Positions 36,623 to 49,500 of a stretch of DNA of 64,000 nucleotides are shown piece after piece. This stretch comes from Tomocerus qinae. Taxonomy: Eukaryota; Arthropoda; Collembola; Entomobryomorpha; Tomoceridae. Positions within the stretch are counted from its first letter, which is position 1; every line of letters begins with the position of its first letter. The notes under the pieces are model-generated. The model worked only from the letters and a program-made list of their open reading frames with translations, did not search any database and was not told where the DNA came from. The stretch covers positions 11,155,501-11,219,500 of the forward strand of contig CM034550.1 of NCBI GenBank assembly GCA_020055645.1. The letters are read 5' to 3'. The translations under genes and the position numbers were made by a program.

Positions 36623-37193
36623 TGCACTTGTACAGAATTGGCATGCAAAAGTGAATAGTGTAATATATTGCTTAGAAATTGTTCTTTATACTTGAAATGG
36701 AAGGAATCCCTCATGTCTCGGTATATACTGAAGGCCATTTCACTATCTAGAACTGATAAACTTAAACCCAATTTCCGATTTTCCATGATGGTATTTGCAT
36801 CGAACTAAAATGGAAAAATAAACAAACAAAGTAACAGTTTATATCTAAATTGCAGACAAATTGAAGAAATAAGTCGAGGACATCCATGCAAAGTAGAAAA
36901 TAATGTTTTTCTACGATAACAAAGTTCAAATAGTAAAACAGTCTGAATTTTTTACTATGTAAACTTCCAAAAAGATAAAATTTTATCAAATTTGTTACAT
37001 TTTAAGCATTATAGAGGCAAAACGTTGAAATAAAAAAGTATCTTTTGTATTCTAATTCGCTTGGAAAAATGCTGATAATAGCACATACCCTGGATACTCC
37101 TTTGACTGTCTGCGAATGCAAACTTTGTTTCAGTTTTTCCAAAGACAGCGTTTCTTGTTCTCCAATTGAATTTAGATTAATAATATTATTCAT
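36607..37193 (-). CDS. Tentative 5' exons of the ionotropic-receptor-like gene
   Basis: Two frames with splice signals precede the receptor exons. One is at 37089-37193: 35 codons from ATG, with an in-frame stop just upstream and donor GTATGT. The other is at 36607-36804: 66 codons, with acceptor TTTTAG and donor GTAAGC. They join in phase 0 and contain FDANTIMENRKLGLSLSVLD and DMRDSFHFKYKEQFLSNIL, plausible extracellular lobe sequence. The donor of the second is phase 0, whereas the next receptor exon (35284-35460) needs phase 2. The last 16 coding bases and the donor lie inside the fold-back arm. So either another exon is missing or the insertion broke the gene. No signal peptide is seen. 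Confidence 0.4.
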
Positions 37194-38640
37194 ATTTTAT
37201 TGTCCACAAAATTTGAAAATTACCTCACAACTCTAAAGACACAATTTCACTGATAATGACCTACCATAATGATAATGTAAACAATTGTCACGCTAAAACA
37301 ATTATTAAATACGTGGACGCCTTTGTTTCGTTTCACCCACCTACTGTATTTACACTGAAGAAACTGCACACTCGATTACGGAAAAAGGTTACAGTCTGTC
37401 AATTGAATGGCAAATAGTATTTTCTCCGTAGTGCAGGCTGAAGTACTTAAGGTTAATAATTTTCTTTTCCTTCTTCAACCACTTACTTAACAGCAGTCAA
37501 TCATGGTACTTAAACATGGACTATATACTCAATCACACGGAACGTGCATGCATAATCATCTTTTCAAGTTCTTCAAGACTATATTAACGCCTAGTCGAGT
37601 GCATACTCAGTGCAAACCTTGCACCAAACATTATTATCAGTTTAATCAGTTATAGTGTACGAAAGTATAATTTACATATAAAGTCACGAACTGATGGACG
37701 ATAAAATAGATATACATCAATATTATGGTGTAAAGCGTTCTTTATGCATGCAACAATTAAATTTTAACCAAATATTATTAAAAGGCTGAAGTAGTAGTGG
37801 AAGGAGTGGGAGTGCATCATTTATATACGCATACGTTTTCAGTACAACGAAAATAACTCCCAATTAATACAAAAGTGTCCACCCGATAATTTTACAAAAA
37901 CTATTTGAACCCTTTAAGGTGTACTGATGAATTTGGTTATGTAATTGCGTAAAAATTTTCTATAGTTGTTCAGAAATCTCCAAATTGATTCCATTCATAG
38001 CAAAAGAATTTTTTCCTTGAGAAAACAACTCAGTATTGTCATTACCCGTTAAAAGTAGAGAGAGCCTATGAGTCAAATCATTCTAAATACGTAATACATA
38101 CAAATGTTTACATAGCATTACCAATATTTCTATTCTTCACCTAAATCAACTATTGGCCAGGAAAACATTGTCATAGTCATCATATTGTACTATTTTTAGG
38201 TTTACCAACTAAAAATGAAAATATGTCCTGTTAGTAATACTATACTGACAGTACGGATGATGATGTCATATTATGTTTATGCGGTAGTGTGATTATTCTT
38301 TGTCGTGCCTATATAAACATTTATTAATGCTAAAAAATTTGAATTGGGAATACGTAATGGTTTTCAGTAGCTGTTACACTTTAAGCAGGGTAACTCTGGA
38401 ATTCTCCAAACGTTATTGTAAGTTTAAGATGCTTATAAGATTTGTAGGATTTATTCAACAAACTAATTGGTAATTGATTGTCGATATTAGGTCGCATAAT
38501 ATTTTGGCTTATTCGAATATAATTTTAGTATCGTGTCGATTTTGTTGATACGTAATAGATTTTTAAAGAGCTATAACCGGTCCTCCAATTTTAAATCTAG
38601 GGAGATGAAATGAAAGATGAGCTACCAACTACATTATTAT

Positions 38641-38772
38641 CAGGGCCGCAGCCAGAAAAAAATTTCGGGAGGGGCACCGAGAAAATTTTAGCGATTTTTT
38701 GCGATTTTAGACAAAAATTTCTTATTTCGGAAGGGGGCACGTGCCTCGGTGCCCTCCCTCGCTGCGGACTTG
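38641..38772. mobile_element. Short hAT-type MITE with 8-bp target duplication
   Basis: 132 bp, beginning CAGGGCCGCAGCCAG and ending CTCGCTGCGGACTTG. The ends are imperfect inverted repeats. It is flanked on both sides by ATTATTAT (38633-38640 and 38773-38780), the 8-bp duplication typical of hAT transposition. The interior has GGGAGGGGCACCGAG and GGGGGCACGTGCCTCGGTGC. It shares TTTTAGACAAAA with the element at 60422-60651, so the two are probably relatives. Confidence 0.85.
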
Positions 38773-39663
38773 ATTATTATACACGATAATACTACGAGGT
38801 TCGTTTGTACTTTATTTTCTTGACCTGGCAATTAATTTGCTTTTAAATATATTTAAAAAATGTGTGGTTTAGGTGGTCTAGTCTAGTCTGCATGTTTTTC
38901 ACGAACATTGTGTAAATCATGAAGAATTTGGCATCTAAAATATTCCATAGATGCAAGACGCAAAAGCGTTTACACGAAGCAACAACATTACGCAAATTAA
39001 ACAGGTACTGGAACACGTACTTGACTTTTATTGCACATTTATAGAATATTAGATGTAAGTAAGAATTGGGGCTTGTGCACATTATTGTTAACCAAGTATT
39101 CATTTTCCAGTTTTTTCTATGGTATTCCATCTACGTGGTTTGGTTAGGACGTAAGGTTATTACTTTAGCGCTGTTTGTTGTTATTGACCCACATCTACTT
39201 ACCCTGTAGTCTGTAATGTATGTAATCTGCACCTTATTGACAAAAACAGTGATGATAGCACTATCAATTACGTAAATACAACATCGTCTTGCAAATTTTC
39301 CTCCTATTTTCCTTTCCAGACACAAGTTGTCGTTCTTAATGGATATTCTTGTCGGCGTAGCTCTGAGATTACTACGTAAATATTGTTGTGCTTCAGAAAT
39401 GATGATTCACGATAAGACAATTTAGCATTTTTACTATGGCCTTAGGTACATTTATTTATAGACATTATTAATCTTTTTTTAGGATTAGGAACATCAGTAC
39501 ATGTTTACTTGGAAGATATGGTAATCCCTGTTGAATTACGTATGAGGTTTCAAAGTAAGTGCACTATAAGATAAAAGCAAATAACGGAAATTGATTGTTC
39601 TCTATTTTAACGGATGATCTATCTATCTCCTGAGCTGACCTGCTTAATATTCAACATAGAATG

Positions 39664-39697
39664 TATATAAGAACAAAGTAATACAACTTTGTCATTC
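39664..39697 (+). promoter_or_regulatory. TATA box plus arthropod-type initiator
   Basis: TATATAA at 39664-39670 is followed 30 bases later by TCATTC (39692-39697), a match to the arthropod initiator TCAKTY with the putative start A at 39694. The spacing is the canonical -30. It lies 163 bp upstream of the ATG of the small secreted peptide gene and supports that gene. Confidence 0.65.
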
Positions 39698-39856
39698 ATT
39701 ATCGCTTAGCTATTCGTCATCGACCCATCTGCTCATTTTCCTTCAACGATTGCACTATTTTTTCGGAATTTAACTACAAACTCGGCTGAAGATAAAAGCA
39801 AGAATAATTTATATCAGCTGTTATTGCAAAAATCCTAGAATTTGGGAATCGCGAAA

Positions 39857-40241
39857 ATGAAAATCTCAACAAAGATATTTTGTTTTGGTTTTTTAACCGT
39901 AATTTTCTTGGTGGGCTTGCTGACATGTGTTCGCAGTTCTCCGATAAAAAGCTTGGAATCAACGCAAGGACAAGTTCGTAAAATTTTGTACACTTTGAAA
40001 AATATTAAACCTATATCGTTTGGCTAGAAGTCTGTGGTTGTTGCAATCAGCTAATTCTATAAAAATGTTTACCTTACAGGAAAAGATGATTCAATACTCA
40101 AACCGCTATGTTCGTAGTACAAAGCCTATTAAACCTTCCAATACGAACCAACAACGTCCCCAAGGAAAAGTTGTTCCTCCATGTCCTAAAGGCTATGGTT
40201 ACTTTGCAGGAATATGCCAACCATACTTTGATTTCGACTAA
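39857..40241 (+). CDS. Small secreted Cys-containing peptide (92 aa)
   Basis: Two exons, 39857-39973 and 40080-40241. Residues 1-31 form a strong signal peptide (IFCFGFLTVIFLVGLLTCV) with probable cleavage near VRSS. The mature part is basic and Pro/Gln/Asn-rich, and ends PPCPKGYGYFAGICQPYFDF with only two cysteines spaced nine apart. This resembles the CPxGY...C tail found in many short arthropod secreted peptides of unknown function. The gene has its own TATA/initiator promoter and an AATAAA at 40367-40372. It is convergent with the tetraspanin-like gene (stops 189 bp apart). The first donor (CAA|GTTCGT) is weak but is the only one that keeps the frame. An immune or cuticle-related role would be a guess. 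Confidence 0.7.
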
Positions 40242-40430
40242 TTATGATAAACCGTTTATGCGTTTTATCATTTATCATCTGTTTTATTTATTTCTGTTAT
40301 TTTGCATTATGTGACTAATTTATAGAAATGGCGCTTCAGCGATCGGTTTTTGTAAACGATTTATTGAATAAAGTCAATAAAAACCGTATTAAAATGTTTG
40401 GAAACTTGAGAACAATTATTACCTAAATTT

Positions 40431-43074
40431 TTAAATTTCTTTCGAATGATCATCTTTTAAATGTTCGTTATCATCAGATGGTTTTATTGACTCCGTGGAA
40501 GGACTATCTTCAGAAGATTTTATTCCACCAAGTGATTTATCATCCTGCATATTAAAATCTGACTCCTGAGCACTCGGAGCTGTATCCGTTTTTTCATTTG
40601 CAGGTGTCGTCGGTTCATTTGTAATGACAGGTAAATGTGGAGCCGTTTTCTCTTTTTCCTCTGAATTCCTATGGATATCCTGTGTAGGGGGAATAGTTTT
40701 TGATTCCTTTTCGTCTCTACCCTCCTTATCTACATATTAAATGTTGTCAGTTAGCGATAGTGATTTTTATATTAGGATTCAAGGTCGCAATCGCTTGATT
40801 TTTAGTGCACATCTTAGCTACCTGCTTGTTTACCACCATCATCTTTTTCAGCAGGTCCTGTATCTTCTTCGTCTGAACTTGTCTCAGGTTCTTGATTTTC
40901 TGGTTCATTTTCTTCAAAAATAGTGGAGAGTTTTACTGCCAAAGGAGCAGATTCCCTTTTTTGGTCACTCATGTGTATTTCTAAGGCATGTATGACTTGT
41001 GCAATTTCTAAAGGTGTACTGCTAAGTTTTCCAGGTGTTTTTGGAGAAGTCATAGATTTCTCAAGAAGATTCTCTTCCTCATCTGCAGCAAGTATTACTG
41101 TGTTGGCAGTATCTTGTTCCAATGGCTGATCTTCTGCAAGTTGTGCATCTTTGGCTTCCTTCTCTAATTGCCTGAGCCGTTCAATTTTATTGAAATAATT
41201 GGTAATATCTCGCATGGCAAACAGTGCTAATTCGTCTTTCCAAAGTTTTGGATGTTCATCAATGAAATCTAGAAACTTATTTATTGCTTCCATACTAACA
41301 TCATAATCAATATCACTGATTATCGATCCAAGTCCCAAGTGCTTCCCTAATTCGTAGCAATAATAGTCCAGCTTTTCATTCAGATCTTCAAAACTGTTGT
41401 CTGGAACAATTTTTCTCCCGCCCAAGTCCATCCCGTTTGAATTTTGGAAAAACTTTTTATGCAAAGGATCCCCGATGTATCTTTTTGCTTCTCTTACTGA
41501 TAAATATCCTATCGCCTGCAAATAATTGTTCAGCAATAAAATAAACACGAATGCAATGAATAAATAAAATAAAACTAGGGCATATTTTTTTGGGAACTTA
41601 CTGACAGAATAAAATTGCCGATCAGGCAAATAGTAGCGCATGAGAAAAGAAATTTCAAGCTGATTAAAGTACGTGTCAAACATCCCATTGAATAAGCTTC
41701 CTCATCTTTTACAGACCCTGCTGATTCACAGCTAGAAACCTACAATATGATCATTGATGAAGCTACAGCTTTGTAAACTTGTGATACGGATGGTCATAAA
41801 TTAAACAAATAGTATGTACAAACACTGCAGCAACTTTGAGGAATATTGAGGAATTTCTTGCTATCCATATCAAAACGAGGCCCGTAAATTGGCCAATCTT
41901 TGTAGTCTTTAACACCGCAGCATCTCATCTGAAAAATATTGTTAAATTAATTTAAAATATTATCCTTTGCAGATAGATTTCTCTTTATTTTCAACATACA
42001 TATTTTTGATAGAAGTTCCAATTTTCTCTAGGAAACCAGTGACAATTGTACAAAGCCATGTGGTGATACATCTCACGGGAAATCCTCCAATCTTGACTTC
42101 CGTACCAACTAATTACTATCAGATACAGAGTTACGAAGGGAAGTACGGAAAATGGGAACGGCCAAGATGGCATAACGAACTAATGCAAAAACATATTATG
42201 AAGTTTACGAATTCAAATAAAATGTTGATGTTCGGTTTTCATTAGGAATTAAAATGAAGAGATCCTTGATAAATGAATTATTTAGAGACACATGTAAAAC
42301 TTACCCCGATTTCCCAACTTTTTATTTTTCGAAGACTCAGGCCCAAAATGAAACAGTATGCGTGAAAAACCGCGTACGTGAAAAAGATCACAATGACAAG
42401 TTCTGTAACATACGAACCATAGCGAAGAGCTGGAACAAATGTTTTCGGAAAGATGAGAAAACCTATGACGAAAAGAAACTCCACGATGGATGTCGCCTAG
42501 AAAATTAATTATCAGACTGTTCAAGAAATATCCAGTTTGAGAGAGATCAAGCCATAATATAATTCCTCACCAATGCCAAAATCATCACTATATTAAGACA
42601 AAGTCGGGAGTACAACCATGTACATAGTTTTCTTCTACGCGATCTTAACTGAAAATACAGAAAACTCAACAATTTAAAGAAAATCACTTGCACAAGCTGA
42701 GTATATTCTTAGCGGGAAATTTTGAAAATATTATCAGTAATTACAGATATGTAGTCAGGTTCTTCATAATCAGCATCATAATTGTACATATCATTTAATT
42801 TTGTGATTGTCGATACTAAGTGATCGTAATAAATTTTGTAATTAGCAGCTTCTTTTTCTTCTGGAGATAAATCAAAATGTTTAGCATTCTCTTTCTGTTC
42901 CGTTTGAGTTTTTGTTTTTGGAAACTGTGCGAATTTGCCTGGGAATTTTCTCCTTAGCTCGTCGATCTTTTCTCTGATTTCTAATTTACGCTCCTGCGGA
43001 GTTAATTCTGGTGGCTCTGTTGATTGTGCACTGTCGCCTTCTGCTTGGTGTGTACGTGAACTTTCAGATTTCAT
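40431..43074 (-). CDS. Very large tetraspanin-like membrane protein (671 aa)
   Basis: Eight in-phase exons: 42745-43074, 42571-42648, 42305-42496, 42000-42179, 41824-41928, 41602-41739, 40822-41515, 40431-40729. Four hydrophobic segments lie at about 127-154, 165-191, 207-226 and 320-346. Between the third and fourth is a loop of about 93 residues with the tetraspanin signature: CCG (MRCCGVKDYKDW), then SCCS, a single Cys and a Cys in YSMGC just before the last helix. Tetraspanins organise membrane microdomains. This one is abnormal in size: about 125 residues before TM1, with a charged helical stretch ERKLEIREKIDELRRKFPGK, and about 325 after TM4, ending in Glu/Asp/Lys/Ser-rich low complexity. 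Typical members have cytoplasmic tails of 5-20 residues. The start ATG at 43072 is the first in frame. The short first outer loop makes family placement likely rather than certain. Confidence 0.7.
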
Positions 43075-43523
43075 CTTAACTATTTTAATCAAAGATTTTC
43101 TACCAGTTGTATTGAACACTTACAGATATTGATCGAATGCAATCTAACTGCATATTGATTAGAACTATATAAGAAAAATATTTGCAATTTTTTAGTTTTA
43201 TGGGCATGTATGGAGTGAATTTGCAATTCGATTGAATAGACCACAGAATGCTGCTGGAATTTAGCAAATCGTAAATATCAATCAGTATTATGCAAAAGTA
43301 ACCGTAGAAACTTTATGAATGAGGGTTAATTTCGTTCTGGAATCAAAGAAATTATTTTTTCGGGGTTTCAAGGCAAGGGCGCCTAAAAAGGATGACCGTT
43401 TTAGAACAAAGAATACAGAATGTGAATGCAAGTTAATAAGACATTATAGCATTTATTACGGTACAATTTAACATTTTTGTGAAATAGTTCATGGTATACT
43501 CATAAATAGTGTACAAAAAAGAA
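43075..43523. other. Spacer between tetraspanin-like and kinesin genes
   Basis: 449 bp separating the start of the tetraspanin-like gene from the kinesin stop codon, both on the minus strand. No gene or repeat seen. It probably holds the kinesin 3' UTR and the tetraspanin-like gene promoter. Confidence 0.5.
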
Positions 43524-46500
43524 TTATGGTTCGAAGCGATTTGTTTTACGACATATTCTTAACTTCTTCAGCTGCTGAGGAGGCGTTTTATTTATTTGTG
43601 ATAATGATAATTGATAACTTGAAGATGAGTCAGTCGCATTACTATTACTACAGTCTATACTAGAAGAAGGAGGTTGATGTGAATGCACAGAAGTTTTTCC
43701 AAGATGCAGGCATTTTGTTACCGATTGAACACTGCTGTTGATTGACTCCTTTTAAGCACATAAAGAAATTCAGTAAATATCATAATATATTCAATTATAC
43801 AGATTAGTTGGCCCAAATCCAGAATATGAAATGTTAGAACAGTGTAATTCGTACCTGACAAGAACAGAAATCCATGGAACCACGTTCATAGGTTGTTGAG
43901 GTAGCAGAGGTGTATCCTGCCATTGAACTCCCTTCCCTAGATACAGAGCGATAACTCTTCATGGGAGTTAGATTTGGAAATGCAGATGGGATTGGAAAAG
44001 GATGATGACTTTTATGAGTTTCTGGATGGTTATGACCATTTTGAAAGGAAGCCATATTTGCCATTGAAGCAAAAGGCGGAGGAAGTGCATTATCATACTT
44101 GCTATTAGGATGGTGATGATGAAAATGGTGATTCTTGTTTAAATTCGCCTCCACTTCTGGCCAGTTATGGAATTCATTTCGATTTCGCAGTTGAGGAGGA
44201 GGAGGTGGTGCTTGTCCTTTGTTACACAAAGGTACTTGTGTTGGAGGGTAAAACGAGTAATGGTACGGTACTTGCTGATCACCCATTGTATCGTAGTAGC
44301 TTCCAGTTTTACTACTACTATTGTGATCTTGGGGCCAATGACTAGAATTGGGATTGGTAACATGTTGTCCTTGATTGTGGTTAAGAAATTTTCTATTATT
44401 ATGTAAATTAGGACTAGAATTAGAATTATGAATCCCAGAACTGTGATTAAGAGTGGAATTCGAGCCAGATGTCTCCAAAGTTCCAAAAGTGTGGCAGGAA
44501 TTCGACATTGCTGAAGAAGGTAGGCGATTAGAGGATTTCTTACCACAATTAAATGGTGATGGGTAAAAAGGGTTTTGTGCATTATGACTGTGACCATGAT
44601 TGGATGCTGACGTCATGTTTAGATTGTTTTGCTGAAGAAAATGACTAGACGAAGAAGTCTTTGGTTCAAACATGTTTGACGAGGCGAAACTTTCCCGTCT
44701 GCTTCTACGGCCTCCGCCCATTGATAACGAGTCGGAACTTAAAGTGGTAGACGTTCTGGAATTGGAAGTAGAACTTTGATACTCGTTCGTTCTGCTTGTC
44801 GTAGAATGAAGAGGAACTACTCCAGTCTTGAGAATTTTGTTGATCGACGATAGTTCTGTAGCCACCTTTTGAAATTCAATGTCAATATTCCATCCGGAAC
44901 AGCTTTCTATCTCTTCGTCAATTTTTGGATCCGGTTGACTATGGTCACCGTTATCTAGCTCGGCGATTTGCTCCAAATAGGGTTTAACAACATTGTACCT
45001 CTCTGACATTTGCTGAAGGCTTCTGATTTGCTTTCCTATCCTGTCCATCTGGTGTAGTTCCCTTGCGAAATAATTGCGGAATTTCGAGGATGAAAATCCA
45101 TCTAGAGGTTTCTTGTATACAACAGACTCTCCAATTTCAACAGTGCTCTTTTCATCTTCAAAATTATCTTCAACGCTATAGATCGTTGCGATATGATTTT
45201 CAAAAACGGGATCTTCTTCAATAATTTCGGATATTACATCCTCCACGCATTCACAACTAGATGTTTCTTGAACCACGCGCACTTTACGAAGGTTATTCCC
45301 AATTTTGAGGGAATCATAAGAAGAGCTAGAGGAAACTGAAGGAGTTGAAGAAGTTAGAATTGATTCACTGGTGAAAAATAAAGCAGGTTCATCAGGGGAC
45401 GTGAGGGAATCGATTGCCAACCTAGAATGTTTATATTGCCCCCCTCGAAACATTTTTCGTGCTTGTTGTTGCTCCCTGAGAAATACTTCATCTTCGTCTG
45501 TACTTTCCAAAGTTGTAATGCTTTTCCGGTGCATTGGGTAAAATTCAATAGCTGAAGGTTGACTAACACAACTGTCGAAGCGTGATACACCTTTACAAAA
45601 CACGGGAACTTTTCTCAGCTCCTGACTAGAATAGTTTAGAGAACTTTCTGAAATATCTGGTAGTTCATCGTCTTTCACTAAAGTAGGAAGTCTCTCACGG
45701 ACCACTGGGTAGTTTCGCCCACATTGATCTACTATCTCGACAGGGAATAATTGAAATAGTTCTGGCTCCTCTAAGCTAAAACTCCTGTGTATTTTTTCTG
45801 AGATTCTTGACGCGTGATCCAAATTGTGCGTTTTAGGGTAATGTACAGGAAATAAATATCTTAAATGGTTAATTTTCGGTGTTAGAGGCGGGGAAAGGTA
45901 TTCCTCGTCAGAGTCACTCGGGGGAACCTGAGCTTGCTGCACTTGACGAGTCTCCTCTTGTTTCCATGTAAGACACTTTATGGAATTTGAATGAGGAATG
46001 AAAACTTCCGTACTGATTATCTTCGAAGGTGAGGCTGGAACAGATGCAGAAGACACTTTTCGACATTTACTTCTACTGCTGCAACTTTCTTCTGGTTGTA
46101 TATCCGCCTATAACGAACCAAATTTAAAATATTTCAAATTATGTTCAAAATCTACGTCGGAGTTTTCCAAAATTCAAGTTTAATTTTCACCTGCACCATA
46201 ACATCAGTTAAAGATTTGGTAGACGCATTGCTAACAGGAACTGGCGAGCAAGATGTATTTGTAGTAGCATCTTCAGAAGCAGCTCTCTGAAATTTCGGTT
46301 TATTAGTAGCTTCTTCCTCGTCATTTTCAGCAATACTAGGTTGTTGATTATGGTTTAGCCCTTCTATCGCAGATATAAGTCGGTTCCATCCATGTCTTGG
46401 AGCAAGTCCTCGTAGGATTCCACCATTCTGTTAAAAATTCATAGTTTGATAATCATCCTTTGGACTAATGGTAATACCTACGATGTATTATTGTATTAAA

Positions 46501-49500
46501 AGAATATCAAAACATGAAACCATAAACAAATACCAAAGAACCATCTTTTCAAATCACAACTCTTCAGAAGTATCTAAGTGAATTGCGTAAACTTATCAAG
46601 CATCATGCAAATACAAGAACAGAAATGAAAGTGTTTAGTGCAATTATAAGAAAGAGTGAATTATTTACATTGATTCTCCATTCCTCAAGAAAATCCTCAT
46701 CGATGCGACTGTAAAATTTAGACATACGTACACTACTGTAGTACATTTCCAAGTAATTCATCGGTATTCATATTTCGAAACAGGTAAGTTTACATAATGG
46801 ATCAAATCGTCTATTTCTTGAAAATATATTCTAAAAGTTCTACGGATTCTAAAAATTGGGGACTACTTAGAGTACTAGAAAAGGTACTAGTAAGAAAACC
46901 ATAGTTACCTTCCCCATACCCAACTGCCGGCTACGGAGATAATCTAAACGAAAAAGTGTATTAAAAAGTGTTTGCACTGAAACATGTCAAGATCATAATG
47001 CCGATAAGAAAGTATCTAAAGATGGAATAGAAACCAACTAGGAAAACTTACACTTGGTAATATTGTAGTAGTAAGTTTGAAAAGCAATGTTTACTTTTAC
47101 GTACATGTACGAAATCCATGCAAAGCAAAGGTGACACGATCAAGACAAAGACAGAACAGAAAAGACGGTAGACTGACACAGACAAAATAACACACTGTAT
47201 ATGTAAAATGACAAAAGACGACAGAGACAGACACAGGCGTCAAAAGAATCCAACTTCAAATCTTGTCGGGAACAAAGACAACAAAGACAGTTGCAAAGTT
47301 ACTAGAAGATTGTGAAGAGGATTATCTTACACTTTGGGCAGTTCGAATTATATTTGCAAGCCTGGAGATATCTTTCTTTATATCAAAGGCTGACATCATT
47401 GGAAGTGCTCCAGAGATCGACACGGAAGCATTCAATTTCGGTTGATTTTCAACAAGGCGTGCACGTTGGGCAAATCTTAAACTATTCAATGTTTGGGCGT
47501 GACAACAGCTGGCTGGAGACGCAGCTGTAAAGGAAGTCAAACAAATATTCACATTAGCTTTAAAAAAAAATACGGAAGCACTTACACCAAGAAATTTTGC
47601 CAAGTGTCAACAGGAATCACATAAACTCACTTCAGTAATGACAATCAACATTCTACGGACATTTATAAAAGTAAAAGCGTATCAAGTGCGTAAGAAATTG
47701 TGATGAAAACCAAAATGAACCATGAACTTACTTATGATAATTGCTGTTGTAGCATTGCCCCCAAGAGAATCCTTCAAGAGCCATGTCAATGCAGAATCTC
47801 TGTATGGGATGTACTGAGCTTTCTCAGCTGTATTTTCAAAATGATTTTCTCAAAAACCTTTACTCAATTTTCAAATGTAATTTTCAAAAGAATTCTTACC
47901 AAGAGCTGAAATGACATTGCCAAGTGAAACCAAAGAACGATTAATATCCGCTCCTTCAGCAAGAAGATTCTTTGTGGTGGTAAATTCCGCCTTTTCACTA
48001 TATTAACACCAAAGCTTTAGAATTGACAGGATTTTACATTCTAACTCATATAAATATTGTTCTTTTCACAGTAAATTTATATTAGATTTGATGTAGGATG
48101 GCAGGAGAGAAATCTTTGTATTTTAAAGATGGCTGACTTCGGAGAACCTGAGTTGGAGTCATCATAATTCAACAGACAACTCTAGCAATGCGGAAAGGAA
48201 TTTGCAAAGGAATTAGCCTGGCTGAGACCAAACCAAGCACAGACCAGAACAAGACCTCCAAAACCAAATGACAAACCCCGACAAACTTTTTTGCACCAAG
48301 ACAAAGGATAAGAACAAAGAAACATTAGAGGACACCGAAGACTAATGAAAGCTCGTTAGAAACTGAAGTCAGGCTTCGCATCGAAAAATGTTTTTGTTTG
48401 TCTTTACTTTGACTCTTAAACTGGAACTAAGTATTTACTATAATTACTTAGCTCACCAAACTAGTCACATAGCTTTCTCTATATCTCCCATTAAATCAAC
48501 CTTTTCTTTAGTACAAAGAACATTCTAAAAATGCTTTACTAACCTACATACATAGATCCAATATCCAATGCTACACTAAATCTTATCTTTTTTATTCGTT
48601 CCGCAGGCTGAATGTGATAGGTATTTAAAATACATCCATTCCTCCAATATAAAATCAAATACATAGTCTATCCAGGATTAATTAAGAACAAAGGTGAACT
48701 ATATACAAGTGAAATTCTTAGCAAATTACTTTAACTTAGGATATACTAGTATTTATTGATAGCAAGTACCTTCCAGCCAAGTCGACAAGGTGAACCTGAT
48801 TTGTAATAAGATCAGTGCGCGAGGAATTTGCTGGACAACTCTTTCTAGTAGTCAGATACAGAGTCCAAATTGCATGACTTCGGCTACTTCGATGATTGCT
48901 CCCCGTTTGACCAATTGCTCTTCGACGCTCACCTTCCCACAATAAATCCAATAGTCCCATCTCTTCATTTACTTCTACCCGGGTCAAATCTAACAAACCA
49001 AATAAAATTAATACCATTTACGTACTAAATATTTTAGAATGAAAAATAATGAAATTATTATTAAGATGGATTTGCCCGACTTTTTAGAAAATGTCCATCA
49101 CAACTTTTAAAATATAATAAATAATACAGATTGACAATTTGTAACATCTTGGTTAAATCAAAAATTTTATAAATATATTTAAAATAGTGCATTTGTACAA
49201 ATGGGTTACATTCGGTTCCAGAATATTTTAGAATAGAATATTCAAGAGGTGCCAAAAACAATTTTCACTTGTAAGACCTTGGTGAACATAAAAAATCCGA
49301 AAATTATTTGTGTTCTACTCTTGCGGCTCTGCTTTAGTAGTATCATCCATATTCCTTGGCAAAGTTTAGGGAGAGTGTGATTAATGCAAGAAAATCTACG
49401 CATTTAGAAGCTGTCTTTTAATCACTGTGCAATTTAGATAAGACTTTAGATTAACGATGGCCTACACTAGTAAAATTTTTCCAAGTTTAATTATCGTAAT

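Larger units (their letters stand above)
37194..39856. other. Intergenic region upstream of the small secreted peptide gene
   Basis: 2.7 kb, AT-rich. It contains the hAT-type element at 38641-38772 and the core promoter at 39664-39697. The minus frames at 38843-39325 have no family resemblance and no partner exons. Nothing else could be supported. Confidence 0.5.

Noticed and set aside
44139..44597. 152-codon minus frame
   Set aside because: Out-of-frame shadow of the low-complexity kinesin tail exon.
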